From: an uncultured Prevotella sp.
Lineage (GTDB): Bacteria; Bacteroidota; Bacteroidia; Bacteroidales; Bacteroidaceae
Length of the DNA stretch: 13,220 bases
NCBI GenBank assembly: GCA_900548745.1
Contig: URLQ01000077.1
Coordinates: 1-13,220 of the forward strand
Direction of reading: 5' to 3'
The notes beneath the pieces are model-generated. The model made no database searches and had not been told where the DNA came from. It worked only from the letters and a program-made list of their open reading frames with translations. The translations under genes and the position numbers were made by a program. Shown here piece after piece: positions 6,240 through 13,220 of the stretch; the first letter of the stretch is position 1, and every line of letters starts with the position of its first letter.

Positions 6240-6301
6240 CTCATAATATTAAGCAGTGCATTCTCGGCTGCATAATTCGAGATTGACCTAAAAAGAAGAT
6301 T

Positions 6302-6475
6302 ATGGCAACAAATCCACCGTCAGGAGACGGACATCGCAATGGTGCAGTAAGAAATCGTTCACAGGTTTATAATCCCAAAACTGAACAATGGGTAAAAAGG
6401 GATAAAGATACTGGGCGTTTTATGGATGTCAAACAAGATGGTACACCGTTTAAAGGTGTGCGAAAAGAAAAGTGA
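6302..6475 (+). CDS. Small basic conserved protein (57 aa) of TIR-type defence loci
   Basis: ATG at 6302 to TGA at 6473-6475 encodes 57 residues, strongly basic and low in hydrophobic residues: MATNPPSGDGHRNGAVRNRS, then VYNPKTEQWVKRD, DTGRFMDVK and the ending PFKGVRKEK. From memory, near-identical small proteins (M-A-x-N-P-P-R-G-D start, P-F-K-G-V-R-K-E-K end) are widespread in bacteria and frequently lie beside TIR or other defence genes, without an assigned function that I know. It is last in the operon, 62 bases after the TIR stop and just before a strong terminator. An A-rich stretch (AAAAAGAAG) precedes the ATG. The composition suggests nucleic-acid or polyanion binding, but this is speculation. 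Confidence 0.82.
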   Translation: MATNPPSGDGHRNGAVRNRSQVYNPKTEQWVKRDKDTGRFMDVKQDGTPFKGVRKEK

Positions 6476-6479
6476 GTTA

Positions 6480-6512
6480 AAACGAGGGCAAGAGTATAAC
6501 TTGCCCTCGTTT
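6480..6512. terminator. Bidirectional intrinsic terminator between convergent operons
   Basis: A perfect 13-bp stem, AAACGAGGGCAAG (6480-6492) with CTTGCCCTCGTTT (6500-6512), encloses a 7-base loop. It lies 4 bases after the small basic gene and 4 bases after the end of the minus-strand methylase fragment. The stem's own A/T ends give a TTT tail on the plus strand and TTTT on the minus strand, so it can end transcription from both sides. Confidence 0.88.
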
Positions 6513-6516
6513 ATGC

Positions 6517-7251
6517 TTACATCGGTTTTATCATTGATTCAATAAATGAGATTTCTTCGTCTGTAAGATTGTATTTGACATACAGTTGTTTGTCAATTTG
6601 AACAGATGAAAGCGACCAATCAATATCGCTTTCCTTCGAGAAGTCCTGCGTCGGGACAAAACGGAATGTTTTGGCCGTAGCATCTTGACTTGACTTCGCT
6701 TGACAGTGCATGAACCTCGCAAAGCGAGATTTGAGATATAGGCAAATATTTACGCACTCATCATACGAAACATTGGAATCTGCGAATATGCAAAGGTAAG
6801 ATTCTGTACAAATTTCGTTAGGCTTTCCAACAAACGCATTAAGATTGTCATCATTAGCCTCTGTGCCAATGTTGTTTGCTCGAGGAATGATTACTTTGAA
6901 TCTATCAATCCAGTTAGTGTGCAAAGGAACAAGATTACGTTCCACATACCCTTTTTTGAGACCTTTACCAATACAGACAACAGGAGTTGTCAGCCCATCA
7001 GATGTTTCATGAAAATTGGGATCGCTCACGAAATAACCACGCAAGCCAAATGGTCTCAATGGTGATACAAATGATTGGATGTATTCACTACTCTGTTCCG
7101 TTACTTTGGTGATGATTGAAATACTTCTACCATCTCGGATAAAAATATCAGAGGTATTCTGAGCAAGGCTTCTTTGAGAAGCATATACGCCAGTTTCTGT
7201 ATGAGAAATTATGGTAGGTGCGGTTTTTATGTTATCATATTTTGCGTCCAT
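6517..7251 (-). CDS. C-terminal fragment of the Eco57I-type methylase (target-recognition region), separated by frameshift
   Basis: This 244-residue frame starts MDAKYDNIKTAPTII and has no motif of an independent enzyme. Reading its frame upstream of the ATG gives IKGGLCYFL, the start of the IKGGxCYFLxD stretch that follows the NPPY region in Eco57I-like methylases. The upstream protein instead ends SNVGSKVDYAIS across the same bases. The two frames together make one expected protein of about 1324 residues. By position this part should hold the end of the methylase fold and the target-recognition domain. The stop of the larger frame and this ATG share bases (TAATG), so coupled translation could still make it as a separate polypeptide. 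It ends 4 bases before the terminator stem. Confidence 0.8.
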   Translation of the reverse strand: MDAKYDNIKTAPTIISHTETGVYASQRSLAQNTSDIFIRDGRSISIITKVTEQSSEYIQSFVSPLRPFGLRGYFVSDPNFHETSDGLTTPVVCIGKGLKKGYVERNLVPLHTNWIDRFKVIIPRANNIGTEANDDNLNAFVGKPNEICTESYLCIFADSNVSYDECVNICLYLKSRFARFMHCQAKSSQDATAKTFRFVPTQDFSKESDIDWSLSSVQIDKQLYVKYNLTDEEISFIESMIKPM

Positions 7252-10200
7252 TAGGAAATAGCATAATCCACCTTTGATCCCACATTACTGAAAAGGTCTG
7301 ATGCTTTCGGATAATCGTGCAAGCTGCGAATAGTTTTGTCTGATAGCATATCTGCACGAAAGTCATCAAGCCCTCGTCCTCCTGCATACCAACGAGCAGG
7401 CATAATCATTGAAATAAAATTGGGTTGAACTTTTTTAGCTATAGAAACAAAATACTGATAAACTGGCACAGAACTTGCTTGTGCGTCTCCATCCATAACT
7501 TGATACGGTGGATTTCCCACTATCGCATTGAATTTCATATTCTTTATTCCTGTTCTTTCTGAAACGAATTTATCAACCTGCTTGATAAAGTGTTCAGGTT
7601 TGTTTTTAATTTGATTGATTAAATCCTCAAAGTATCTGGTGTTTACCTTAGCCTTGCGGAAGCCTATCAAGGTTCGTTTGGTGATGCTCTTTGCCATGGG
7701 AGTTTTGCAGATGACAAAGATGTTTTCTGCGACAACCTTGTCCCAGATTTGTTGTTCGTCTTCGATACTTGACACCGAAAATAAAGAGTTCTTTACTCGT
7801 GTACGGTAAATGCTGTATGCCATATAGAGGGGATATAATCCCGATTTTGAGTTGATTTCAAGAATACGAGAATCCTCGGCAAATACATTGGCGGTCACTT
7901 CACCCTTGTCAATGAAACGAGGTTCGGACAGTGTGGTTTCATACCCTTGTTCAAAGAAGTTATATCCACCCAAACAGTCGCCAAGGTGCATATTCACCAC
8001 ACGCCAAGGAGTAAGCACCGTTTCCTTATCCGGATTACGGAATGTACTGAAAATATCCGTTATGCGCTCGATGCGTTCCTCCACGCTGAGTTTGTCGGCA
8101 GCACGAGCCATAGCCCGGATACGCTTTCCGGCTGCACAGAATATCTCCGGGTCATAGTATTTCTTGATGTTGTTGAATTTCTGTTTGGTAACACCCTTAG
8201 GCATAAATTCTTCCCACGATTGAGGGTCGATGAGCGAAGCGAAGTTGTCAATGGTGATTTCTTGAGACTCGTCTTTCAACTCTGCTCCATAAATCAGCAA
8301 AGGCATACGGATGGATATACCCCGAAGAATGGAAATAGCGGCTTCCCGATTGTTCTTTTTCTTCTTCAGTTCTTCCAGTCGTTGTTTCTCCTCCTCTGTC
8401 AAAGGCTGTTTGTCCTTACCTTTCTTCTTGGATTTCTTTTCAAGACTTTCAAGTTCCTCGTATTGCTCATCAGTCAGCCCCTGATTGTTGATGTCCACTT
8501 GATTCGTCTTGGGCATGGCTTTTGTCTGACCGATAATCTTTTTGAGGTCATCGAACTCTTGCAACTCCAAATCATTGAGTTTCATTAACTCATCATTATA
8601 CAGACTTCTGTCCTCAAAGCCATTGCGCACGACACGTTCCACATAGACCTTTTTGAGTTGTTCCAACATCCTTGGCACATCAAACTGATTCATCTTGGAA
8701 CCCTCGATGGATATTATCGGGCAGAAATTCAGGAACTCGCCCATAATCTTACGGTCGTTGCCACTGGTCTTTCCTGTCTTGGATGAAATCTTGGCTGTTT
8801 CTGCTATCACTTTCAATGTTCTGTCCGGTGCGAAGTCAAAGACATAGCATTGCTCTTTAACCTTTCCGTTGATAGCGGCAGGAGTCTGCACACGGAAGAT
8901 AGTCTGCATATAACTGGAGGCAGCCGTGTTATACGAGCCTGACAGCATAAACACAGCTGTCCAAGCCTTCACACTGACACCCGTTGTCAGTCTGCCACAA
9001 GACAAGGTAATGGTACGTGTGGCATCAGGGTCTTTGCCAATGGCTTCTTCTACCGCCACAAGTGCATCCTTGCTTTCTTCATCCTCATCTCCATTGCCTG
9101 CAACATTCACAACCTTGAAATGTTGGAATACCGAATGTGTCTGCAACATGGCACTCATCGCCCGTGCCTCCTTCACTCCAGGCAGCATCCACAGGGTATG
9201 ACGGAATATATTGCGGTATTCCTCATTGGCAAACGGATAGCAACTCTCCCGGTCCTCTTTGGTTATAAGATTCAAGAAAGCACTTACATCCTTGTCATGA
9301 ACGAAAGTTCCATTGTCATTTACACGGAAGAACTCACGGAAGTTGAATGCCACATCTTCGTCCACGAACTCATTGAGTAATCGTCCGAGGTCATAGGTGT
9401 AAATGTTCATGGTTGGCAGTGATGCGTATGGATTCGGGTCGCCAAAGTGCAGCTCATCCCAAGACGCTTTGGCACGCTGTTCCATTACATAGTCCCAAGT
9501 ATATATCTCATCCTCCTTGAAATCGTCCAACAAATTGAATGGAGTGCCGGAAAGACGCAGAATCTTGGTCTTGTCCTTCGTAAGTTCCTGCATTACAGCC
9601 TTACCCAAATCTGTCTGTGTGCCTTCGTGCGCCTCGTCCACGATGATACAGTCCCATGCGGTGGCGAACACTTCATTGTTCTTATCAAAGTTGCCGCCTA
9701 CAAGTTCAGAACCACGCAAGTCTTGCATGGAAGCAAAGTAAACATATTTGCATTGTCCTTGTTTTGCTCTTGTTTCCAGCGAAGTATGACTATCACCGTT
9801 ATTCTTTGAGCCGTATGCAAAATCCCGCCTATCATAGAATATCTTGCCAAAGTCCTCAAACCAACCGCTATCAACTACCGGACGGTGGGTGAGAATCAAG
9901 GTTCGGCTGAAATCCATATCTTTTACCTCCTGTAATGCGGACAGCGTCTTACCAAATCGCATCTTGGCGTTCCACAGCATCTGGTTTCCTTTCTTGAACT
10001 GCTTTTTAGTCTTTTCAATAGCTTCACGCTGTTCCGGTCGGAATACAATAGGACTTTTGTCGTGTGAAACCTCAGCAGAAGATAATGATTCACGCCCCTC
10101 TTTTACGGCGATTATTGCCCGTTTAACTGTTTCAAGATCGGTAATAAACCACTCGTTGGCTTTGTTCTCGGTATCAAATATCTTTTTCTTGATACCTGAA

Positions 10201-10490
10201 CGCTCCAGCACGCTATGCACTTCCTTGTCATTGAAAGAACACAAACCATACTTGCTGTTGTATATCGTAAGTTCCGTATATAAGAGGTCGTATGCTATAC
10301 CTGCCGTTTGCGTATATTGATTGATACGTTTCTTGGCAGACTCGTTGAGAGCCTTGCTGTTGGGAGCAAGACCGAAAACATTGTCATTGTCACAAGTGGC
10401 TTCGCCCACTTTCAGACATCCCTTGTGCGCAGCATCGTTGATACGGAACACATATATCAGTTTTAACTTTAGTGAAGATGTGAATTTCAT
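7251..10490 (-). CDS. GIY-YIG-like nuclease / SF2 helicase / Eco57I-type DNA methylase, truncated by frameshift
   Basis: A 1079-residue multidomain restriction-modification protein. Residues 10-125 resemble a GIY-YIG/T5orf172 nuclease: LIYVFRI, LKVGEAT, RINQYTQ, KEVHSVL with E90, and NEWF. Residues 145-580 or so form an SF2 helicase: RPEQREAI (Q-motif-like), Walker A MRFGKT (177-182), DEAH (285-288), LSGTPF (313-318), and motif VI SYMQTIFRVQTP. A lysine-rich coiled segment (LEKKSKKKGKDK) follows. The methylase part has TPWRVVNMHLGDC, a motif-I-like ILEINSKSGLYPLY (876-889) and the catalytic NPPY at 993-996, indicating an adenine N6-methyltransferase. The frame ends early in SNVGSKVDYAIS, where an apparent one-base deletion in a G run (7279-7281) shifts out of IKGGLCYFL. 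Six bases separate it from the upstream companion gene. Confidence 0.87.
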   Translation of the reverse strand: MKFTSSLKLKLIYVFRINDAAHKGCLKVGEATCDNDNVFGLAPNSKALNESAKKRINQYTQTAGIAYDLLYTELTIYNSKYGLCSFNDKEVHSVLERSGIKKKIFDTENKANEWFITDLETVKRAIIAVKEGRESLSSAEVSHDKSPIVFRPEQREAIEKTKKQFKKGNQMLWNAKMRFGKTLSALQEVKDMDFSRTLILTHRPVVDSGWFEDFGKIFYDRRDFAYGSKNNGDSHTSLETRAKQGQCKYVYFASMQDLRGSELVGGNFDKNNEVFATAWDCIIVDEAHEGTQTDLGKAVMQELTKDKTKILRLSGTPFNLLDDFKEDEIYTWDYVMEQRAKASWDELHFGDPNPYASLPTMNIYTYDLGRLLNEFVDEDVAFNFREFFRVNDNGTFVHDKDVSAFLNLITKEDRESCYPFANEEYRNIFRHTLWMLPGVKEARAMSAMLQTHSVFQHFKVVNVAGNGDEDEESKDALVAVEEAIGKDPDATRTITLSCGRLTTGVSVKAWTAVFMLSGSYNTAASSYMQTIFRVQTPAAINGKVKEQCYVFDFAPDRTLKVIAETAKISSKTGKTSGNDRKIMGEFLNFCPIISIEGSKMNQFDVPRMLEQLKKVYVERVVRNGFEDRSLYNDELMKLNDLELQEFDDLKKIIGQTKAMPKTNQVDINNQGLTDEQYEELESLEKKSKKKGKDKQPLTEEEKQRLEELKKKKNNREAAISILRGISIRMPLLIYGAELKDESQEITIDNFASLIDPQSWEEFMPKGVTKQKFNNIKKYYDPEIFCAAGKRIRAMARAADKLSVEERIERITDIFSTFRNPDKETVLTPWRVVNMHLGDCLGGYNFFEQGYETTLSEPRFIDKGEVTANVFAEDSRILEINSKSGLYPLYMAYSIYRTRVKNSLFSVSSIEDEQQIWDKVVAENIFVICKTPMAKSITKRTLIGFRKAKVNTRYFEDLINQIKNKPEHFIKQVDKFVSERTGIKNMKFNAIVGNPPYQVMDGDAQASSVPVYQYFVSIAKKVQPNFISMIMPARWYAGGRGLDDFRADMLSDKTIRSLHDYPKASDLFSNVGSKVDYAIS
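7278..7281 (-). other. Probable frameshift site in the methylase gene
   Basis: The coding strand reads GTG GGA TC here. Adding one G to the GGG run (7281-7279) gives GTG GGG ATC AAA GGT GGA, that is V-G-I-K-G-G, joining SNV to IKGGLCYFL. The downstream frame has a stop (TAA) immediately upstream of this point, so the change can be placed within a few bases. The length of 6517-10490 (3974 bases) is one short of a multiple of three, as expected for a single deletion. Confidence 0.78.
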
Positions 10491-10496
10491 ACCGCA

Positions 10497-11513
10497 CTAT
10501 TTTATTAGGTCTATAAATCGGATTCGTTTTCCCTTTTTGCCTGTTGCCTTGTCGGTAGCATGCCAATCCTTGATTTGGCAATAGACCCCATTGTGCCTGC
10601 GGATGTCATCTTTCAGACATCCTTCACATTGGGTGACCACTTCGGTAGTCCCGAACAAGTCGGCTACAACTTCCCTACGTTCTCCGCAACTATTTGGAAT
10701 GACACCTCTTAATCCGTCCATCTGCCATACGTTCCACGAAATGATGTAAGCGATGTAGTTGATAGATTTCAGTAAAGGGCATTTGCCAAATTTCTGTTGA
10801 AAATACTCCACAAAAGAGACAAGCATAGATTCTCGGGCAATGAGTAGATTGTCTCCCTGCCACTCGTAACCGTAGGTACTTTTATAGGCTTCTTGTGCCC
10901 ACTCAAGCCATTCGCCCGAAGTGGATGTGTTCTCGCTTACCACCCTTAGTTTGCGGTCAAGCAAACCGATACGCTGTTCCAAAGGGATAGTCTCTCCTGT
11001 CGTGGTATCATAGCGGCTAATCAGATATGGGGCTTCTCCGCAAGTGATTTCCAGTCGGATATCACGCACATAATCCTTCCAACTTTTGCCCTCCGGGAAT
11101 ATGATACAGCCTTCCGTTGTTTTCCATTTATGATGTCCCTGTTCGTCTGCATATTCGGTATTGAAAACATCCTTTCGTCCGAACCATGCTTCATCAATCA
11201 GGTTGTTCTGTGCATTGCATATCCATGATGGAGTGAAGACCTCAGCCATATCACGGGAACGGGTTGATTGGGTATCACGGCTTTTGAGGACACGAGGCAT
11301 GATGATATGTCCGTTATCTCCTGTTATAAGGTGTGGGAGGATAGGGGAATTGTATTGGTATTCTTTGCCAAGATGTTCATAATCTGAAGTAGCCCAGAAG
11401 ATATTGCGTTGCATTTCGTCCCTGCTCGTGGTGTGGTCTTTGAGCAAGGTGTTCAGCAATTCTGGTGAAAACTGGAATATGCTATCTTCCAATATATCAA
11501 CTTCGACAGGCAT
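10497..11513 (-). CDS. Restriction-modification companion subunit (methyltransferase-like, 'subunit M')
   Basis: A 338-residue protein that I associate with the 'restriction endonuclease subunit M' family found beside large helicase-methylase proteins. Residues 86-102 (SRDMAEVFTPSWICNAQN) match the FTP motif X region of adenine methyltransferases, and LEITCGEAPYLISRYD (154-169) resembles a SAM-binding motif I. The segment GYEWQGDNLLIARESML (215-231) and the stretch IAYIISWNVWQMDGLRGVIP (254-273) look like family hallmarks. No NPPY motif is present; that motif lies in the next gene, so the methylase functions may be shared between the two. The gene is six bases upstream of the large subunit. 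No convincing promoter was seen in the 97 bases before it. The pairing is confident; the division of labour is inferred. Confidence 0.78.
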   Translation of the reverse strand: MPVEVDILEDSIFQFSPELLNTLLKDHTTSRDEMQRNIFWATSDYEHLGKEYQYNSPILPHLITGDNGHIIMPRVLKSRDTQSTRSRDMAEVFTPSWICNAQNNLIDEAWFGRKDVFNTEYADEQGHHKWKTTEGCIIFPEGKSWKDYVRDIRLEITCGEAPYLISRYDTTTGETIPLEQRIGLLDRKLRVVSENTSTSGEWLEWAQEAYKSTYGYEWQGDNLLIARESMLVSFVEYFQQKFGKCPLLKSINYIAYIISWNVWQMDGLRGVIPNSCGERREVVADLFGTTEVVTQCEGCLKDDIRRHNGVYCQIKDWHATDKATGKKGKRIRFIDLIK

Positions 11514-11610
11514 TTTATATCAAGTTTACGCCCGTCTCTTCTTATGGAAATAAGGGAAAAAGGTTCTTCTCTTGGTAAGCGTTGGACGGATTCGCTAAAC
11601 ATTCATGGTT

Positions 11611-12819
11611 TCACAGCAAATCCAGTATTCTTTTATTGGCTTTATCTACTACTGTAGTATCCAGCGATGCAAGATAAATCTGTGTAGTGTTCTCAGAATC
11701 ATGTCCCATTCCCTCGCTTATGACAGAAATGGGCACATTACGGCTCTTGGCGATACTTGCCCACGAGTGCCGACCGACATACATAGTTAATGGTATTGGC
11801 AAATCCAACTGCTTTCCAATTTTCTTCAACAGATGGTTCACACGGTGAAGTTCGTTGGCGTATTGCTTCCGATAATCTTCGTCCCGTTTTGTAATGATGG
11901 GCAAGAGGTATTCCGTTTCGTTTACTGGATATTTGTCAAGAATCTCTTGCATACACTTTTCCCATCTGATGAACAACTGCTGTCCTGTCTTACGTCTGCG
12001 ATAGGAAAGAGTACCATTCTGCAAGTCCTTCTTTCTCAGATAAGCCATGTCGATGAACGACATTCCCCTTGTGTAGAAACAGAACAGGAACATATCACGG
12101 GCATAATCAAGATTGGGCTTCAATGACAAGTCCAGTCCTTTGATACGTCTGATGTCATTGAGCGACAAGGCTCGCTTCATTGTTTTCTCCACTCCCGTGT
12201 AAACGGACTTGAACGGATGTCGTTGCTCGGTCAGTCCATCTTCCACCGCACGGTTATAGACGGCTTTTAGAATACGCATATAGAAGGATATAGTATTGGG
12301 CGTATTTCCCCTTCCTTTCAAATAAGCCTCGTACTCTGCCAACAAATCCGCATTAAGCTGGTCAAACAAGACATCCTTGCCATTTATAAAACCGTTAAAA
12401 CTTCTGAGTGCAGCTGTATAAGTCTCTGAGGTGCGTATTTTGCCCAAGCGTTTCAGTCTCGCTATCTGTTGGCTGATGTAAGCGTTGAATGACAATTCTT
12501 GCCTGTTTTCATGAAAGCGCATGACTACATCATCCGTTACGAATGTGCCGGATTGAAATAACTTGTGTATGATTTTGTTCAGCCTGTCCTTGTCCCACTT
12601 GATGCGTGAACCGATTGAAAGCAGGTAGTTGTTCCTCTCTTGTCCTGTCAATAGATGATGCAAGACAACCGTTTCGGAATGGCTGTCCCATTCCGAAACA
12701 AAAAGTTTATACTCGGTGTTTATCTGTCTGACCACACGGTTGTGAATGACCTGATAGTAGAGTGTGCCCTCCTTACCGTTTACGGTAGATGGACGGAACT
12801 TGACCTTTACTGATGCCAT
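11611..12819 (-). CDS. Tyrosine recombinase/site-specific integrase
   Basis: A 402-residue Bacteroides-type tyrosine recombinase with an arm-binding N-terminus (MASVKVKFRPSTVNGKEGTL), a SAM-like core-binding domain (about 107-205) and a catalytic domain from about 217. Catalytic residues visible are R251 (FYTRGMSFIDMAYLR), K277 (YRRRKTGQ), R350 (YVGRHSWAS), H373 (GMGHDSENTTQ) and nucleophile Y382 (IYLASLD). The usual first His of HxxR is a Tyr (Y347), common in this Bacteroides group. I chose the ATG at 12819, one base after the stop of the mobA-like gene. A longer start at 12876 would overlap that gene by over 50 bases with an implausible leader. It may integrate the island or invert a local segment; nothing here shows which. 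Confidence 0.92.
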   Translation of the reverse strand: MASVKVKFRPSTVNGKEGTLYYQVIHNRVVRQINTEYKLFVSEWDSHSETVVLHHLLTGQERNNYLLSIGSRIKWDKDRLNKIIHKLFQSGTFVTDDVVMRFHENRQELSFNAYISQQIARLKRLGKIRTSETYTAALRSFNGFINGKDVLFDQLNADLLAEYEAYLKGRGNTPNTISFYMRILKAVYNRAVEDGLTEQRHPFKSVYTGVEKTMKRALSLNDIRRIKGLDLSLKPNLDYARDMFLFCFYTRGMSFIDMAYLRKKDLQNGTLSYRRRKTGQQLFIRWEKCMQEILDKYPVNETEYLLPIITKRDEDYRKQYANELHRVNHLLKKIGKQLDLPIPLTMYVGRHSWASIAKSRNVPISVISEGMGHDSENTTQIYLASLDTTVVDKANKRILDLL

Positions 12820-12820
12820 A

Positions 12821-13220
12821 TCAGTCGGATTTTGATTGCTCCCACTTAGCGTACATCTCCCTTGAAAGTTCCACAATCTCCCTGCTCAACTTCACAAGAT
12901 CAATGGTACAACTCTCCAGTTTGTAAAGCAACGCCATCGCCTTCTTCTCCGAAAAATGGCAGCGTAGCTCTTTGACTACCTGATTGTAGTTCGTACCAAT
13001 GGCACGGAACTGGGCGTGAAAGTCCGACAGTTTAGTCGTGTAGTCCACCATCGTCTTGTCCACCTTCAGTACCTTGAACTTCTGCCCGAAGAAGTGTGCC
13101 TTGAGAAAGACGGCTTTAGCGTACACCTCTGATTCCTCGTACATCGTGAGAAACTTGTTCCATTCCTCATCATCGAAGCGCACCATCACACAGTGTGTCT
13201 TCGGGTTCAACTTGGGATTT
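12821..13220 (-). CDS. mobA: Mobilisation protein, MobA/MobC-type relaxosome component (5' end beyond window)
   Basis: The frame is open to the window edge, reading NPKLNPKTHCVMVRFDDEEW at its visible start. The only start inside the window is a TTG at 13210, so the true start probably lies outside. About 133 residues are visible: a ribbon-helix-helix-like N-terminus (CVMVRFDDEEWNKFLTMYEE), then VYAKAVFLKAHFFGQKFKVL and the MobC-like segment LSDFHAQFRAIGTNYNQVVK, ending in a long charged helix. These are the marks of the accessory DNA-binding mobilisation proteins of Bacteroides conjugative and mobilizable elements, which help a relaxase nick oriT. The recombinase gene follows after one base; a relaxase gene would often be expected in that place but is absent in the window. 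Confidence 0.85.
   Translation of the reverse strand, partial: NPKLNPKTHCVMVRFDDEEWNKFLTMYEESEVYAKAVFLKAHFFGQKFKVLKVDKTMVDYTTKLSDFHAQFRAIGTNYNQVVKELRCHFSEKKAMALLYKLESCTIDLVKLSREIVELSREMYAKWEQSKSD

Noticed and set aside
6262..6290. Partial resemblance of AATTCGAGATTGACC to AATTCGAAATTAAGACC upstream of the operon (4264-4280)
   Set aside because: Short, imperfect and AT-rich; not enough to call a repeat or shared regulatory site.
7947..8588. 213-codon plus-strand frame antisense to the methylase
   Set aside because: It is hydrophobic and leucine/phenylalanine-rich because it mirrors a lysine/glutamate-rich coding stretch; the opposite strand has clear enzyme motifs.
11514..11610. Promoter for the restriction genes
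   Set aside because: The best candidate, TAAACTTG on the minus strand, has a mismatch and no TTTG at the proper distance.
12820..12876. Longer start for the recombinase at 12876 (adds 19 residues)
   Set aside because: It overlaps the mobA-like gene by over 50 bases and the added residues do not look like a recombinase; the ATG at 12819 follows the stop by one base and gives the usual MASVKVKFRPS start.
13208..13210. TTG at 13210 as the true start of the mobA-like gene
   Set aside because: The frame stays open to the window edge with similar composition, so the gene is more likely cut by the window.
1..13220. CRISPR array, insertion sequence or invertible specificity cassette
   Set aside because: No regularly spaced repeats, no transposase, and no duplicated target-recognition segments or long inverted repeats around the recombinase.

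Overview
The window looks like part of an integrated mobile island from a Bacteroidales gut bacterium (Bacteroides, Phocaeicola, Parabacteroides or close kin). Three things suggest this: two close matches to the Bacteroidetes promoter (TTTG, 20 bases, TAnnTTTG), a Bacteroides-type tyrosine recombinase, and a mobilisation protein of the kind found on Bacteroides conjugative and mobilizable elements. The left edge (bases 116-133) carries the last 18 bases of a tRNA gene, probably tRNA-Phe, followed on the minus strand by an intrinsic terminator (75-104). I read this as one attachment end of the island: host DNA lies to the left of about 116, island DNA to the right of about 134, and the other end lies beyond base 13220.

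Almost all of the cargo looks like anti-phage defence. (1) Bases 270-4101, minus strand: a four-gene operon (AAA15/COG1106-type ATPase, KwaA, KwaB, RhuM) with gaps of 7, 1 and 2 bases. KwaA and KwaB are the two Kiwa components; the ATPase and RhuM are extra. (2) Bases 4225-6475, plus strand: a TIR-like DUF1863 protein, a caspase-like protease, a second TIR protein and a 57-residue basic protein. This resembles TIR/caspase (type IV Thoeris-like) defence. The two operons diverge from a shared 213-base control region with a promoter for each and a small dyad. (3) Bases 6517-11513, minus strand: a two-gene restriction-modification-like system, made of a companion methyltransferase-like subunit and a large GIY-YIG/helicase/Eco57I-type methylase protein. 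A 13-bp-stem terminator separates it from the TIR/caspase operon. (4) Bases 11611-13220, minus strand: the recombinase and, upstream of it, a mobA-like gene cut by the window edge.

The most notable result is that three defence genes appear broken. The first TIR gene has an amber codon at position 25. The caspase gene is frameshifted near its C-terminus, and the lost tail is still readable in another frame. The methylase is split by an apparent one-base deletion inside a conserved motif. The Kiwa operon looks intact. Either the island's costly defences are being lost while one is kept, or the assembly contains errors; read-level checking would decide.
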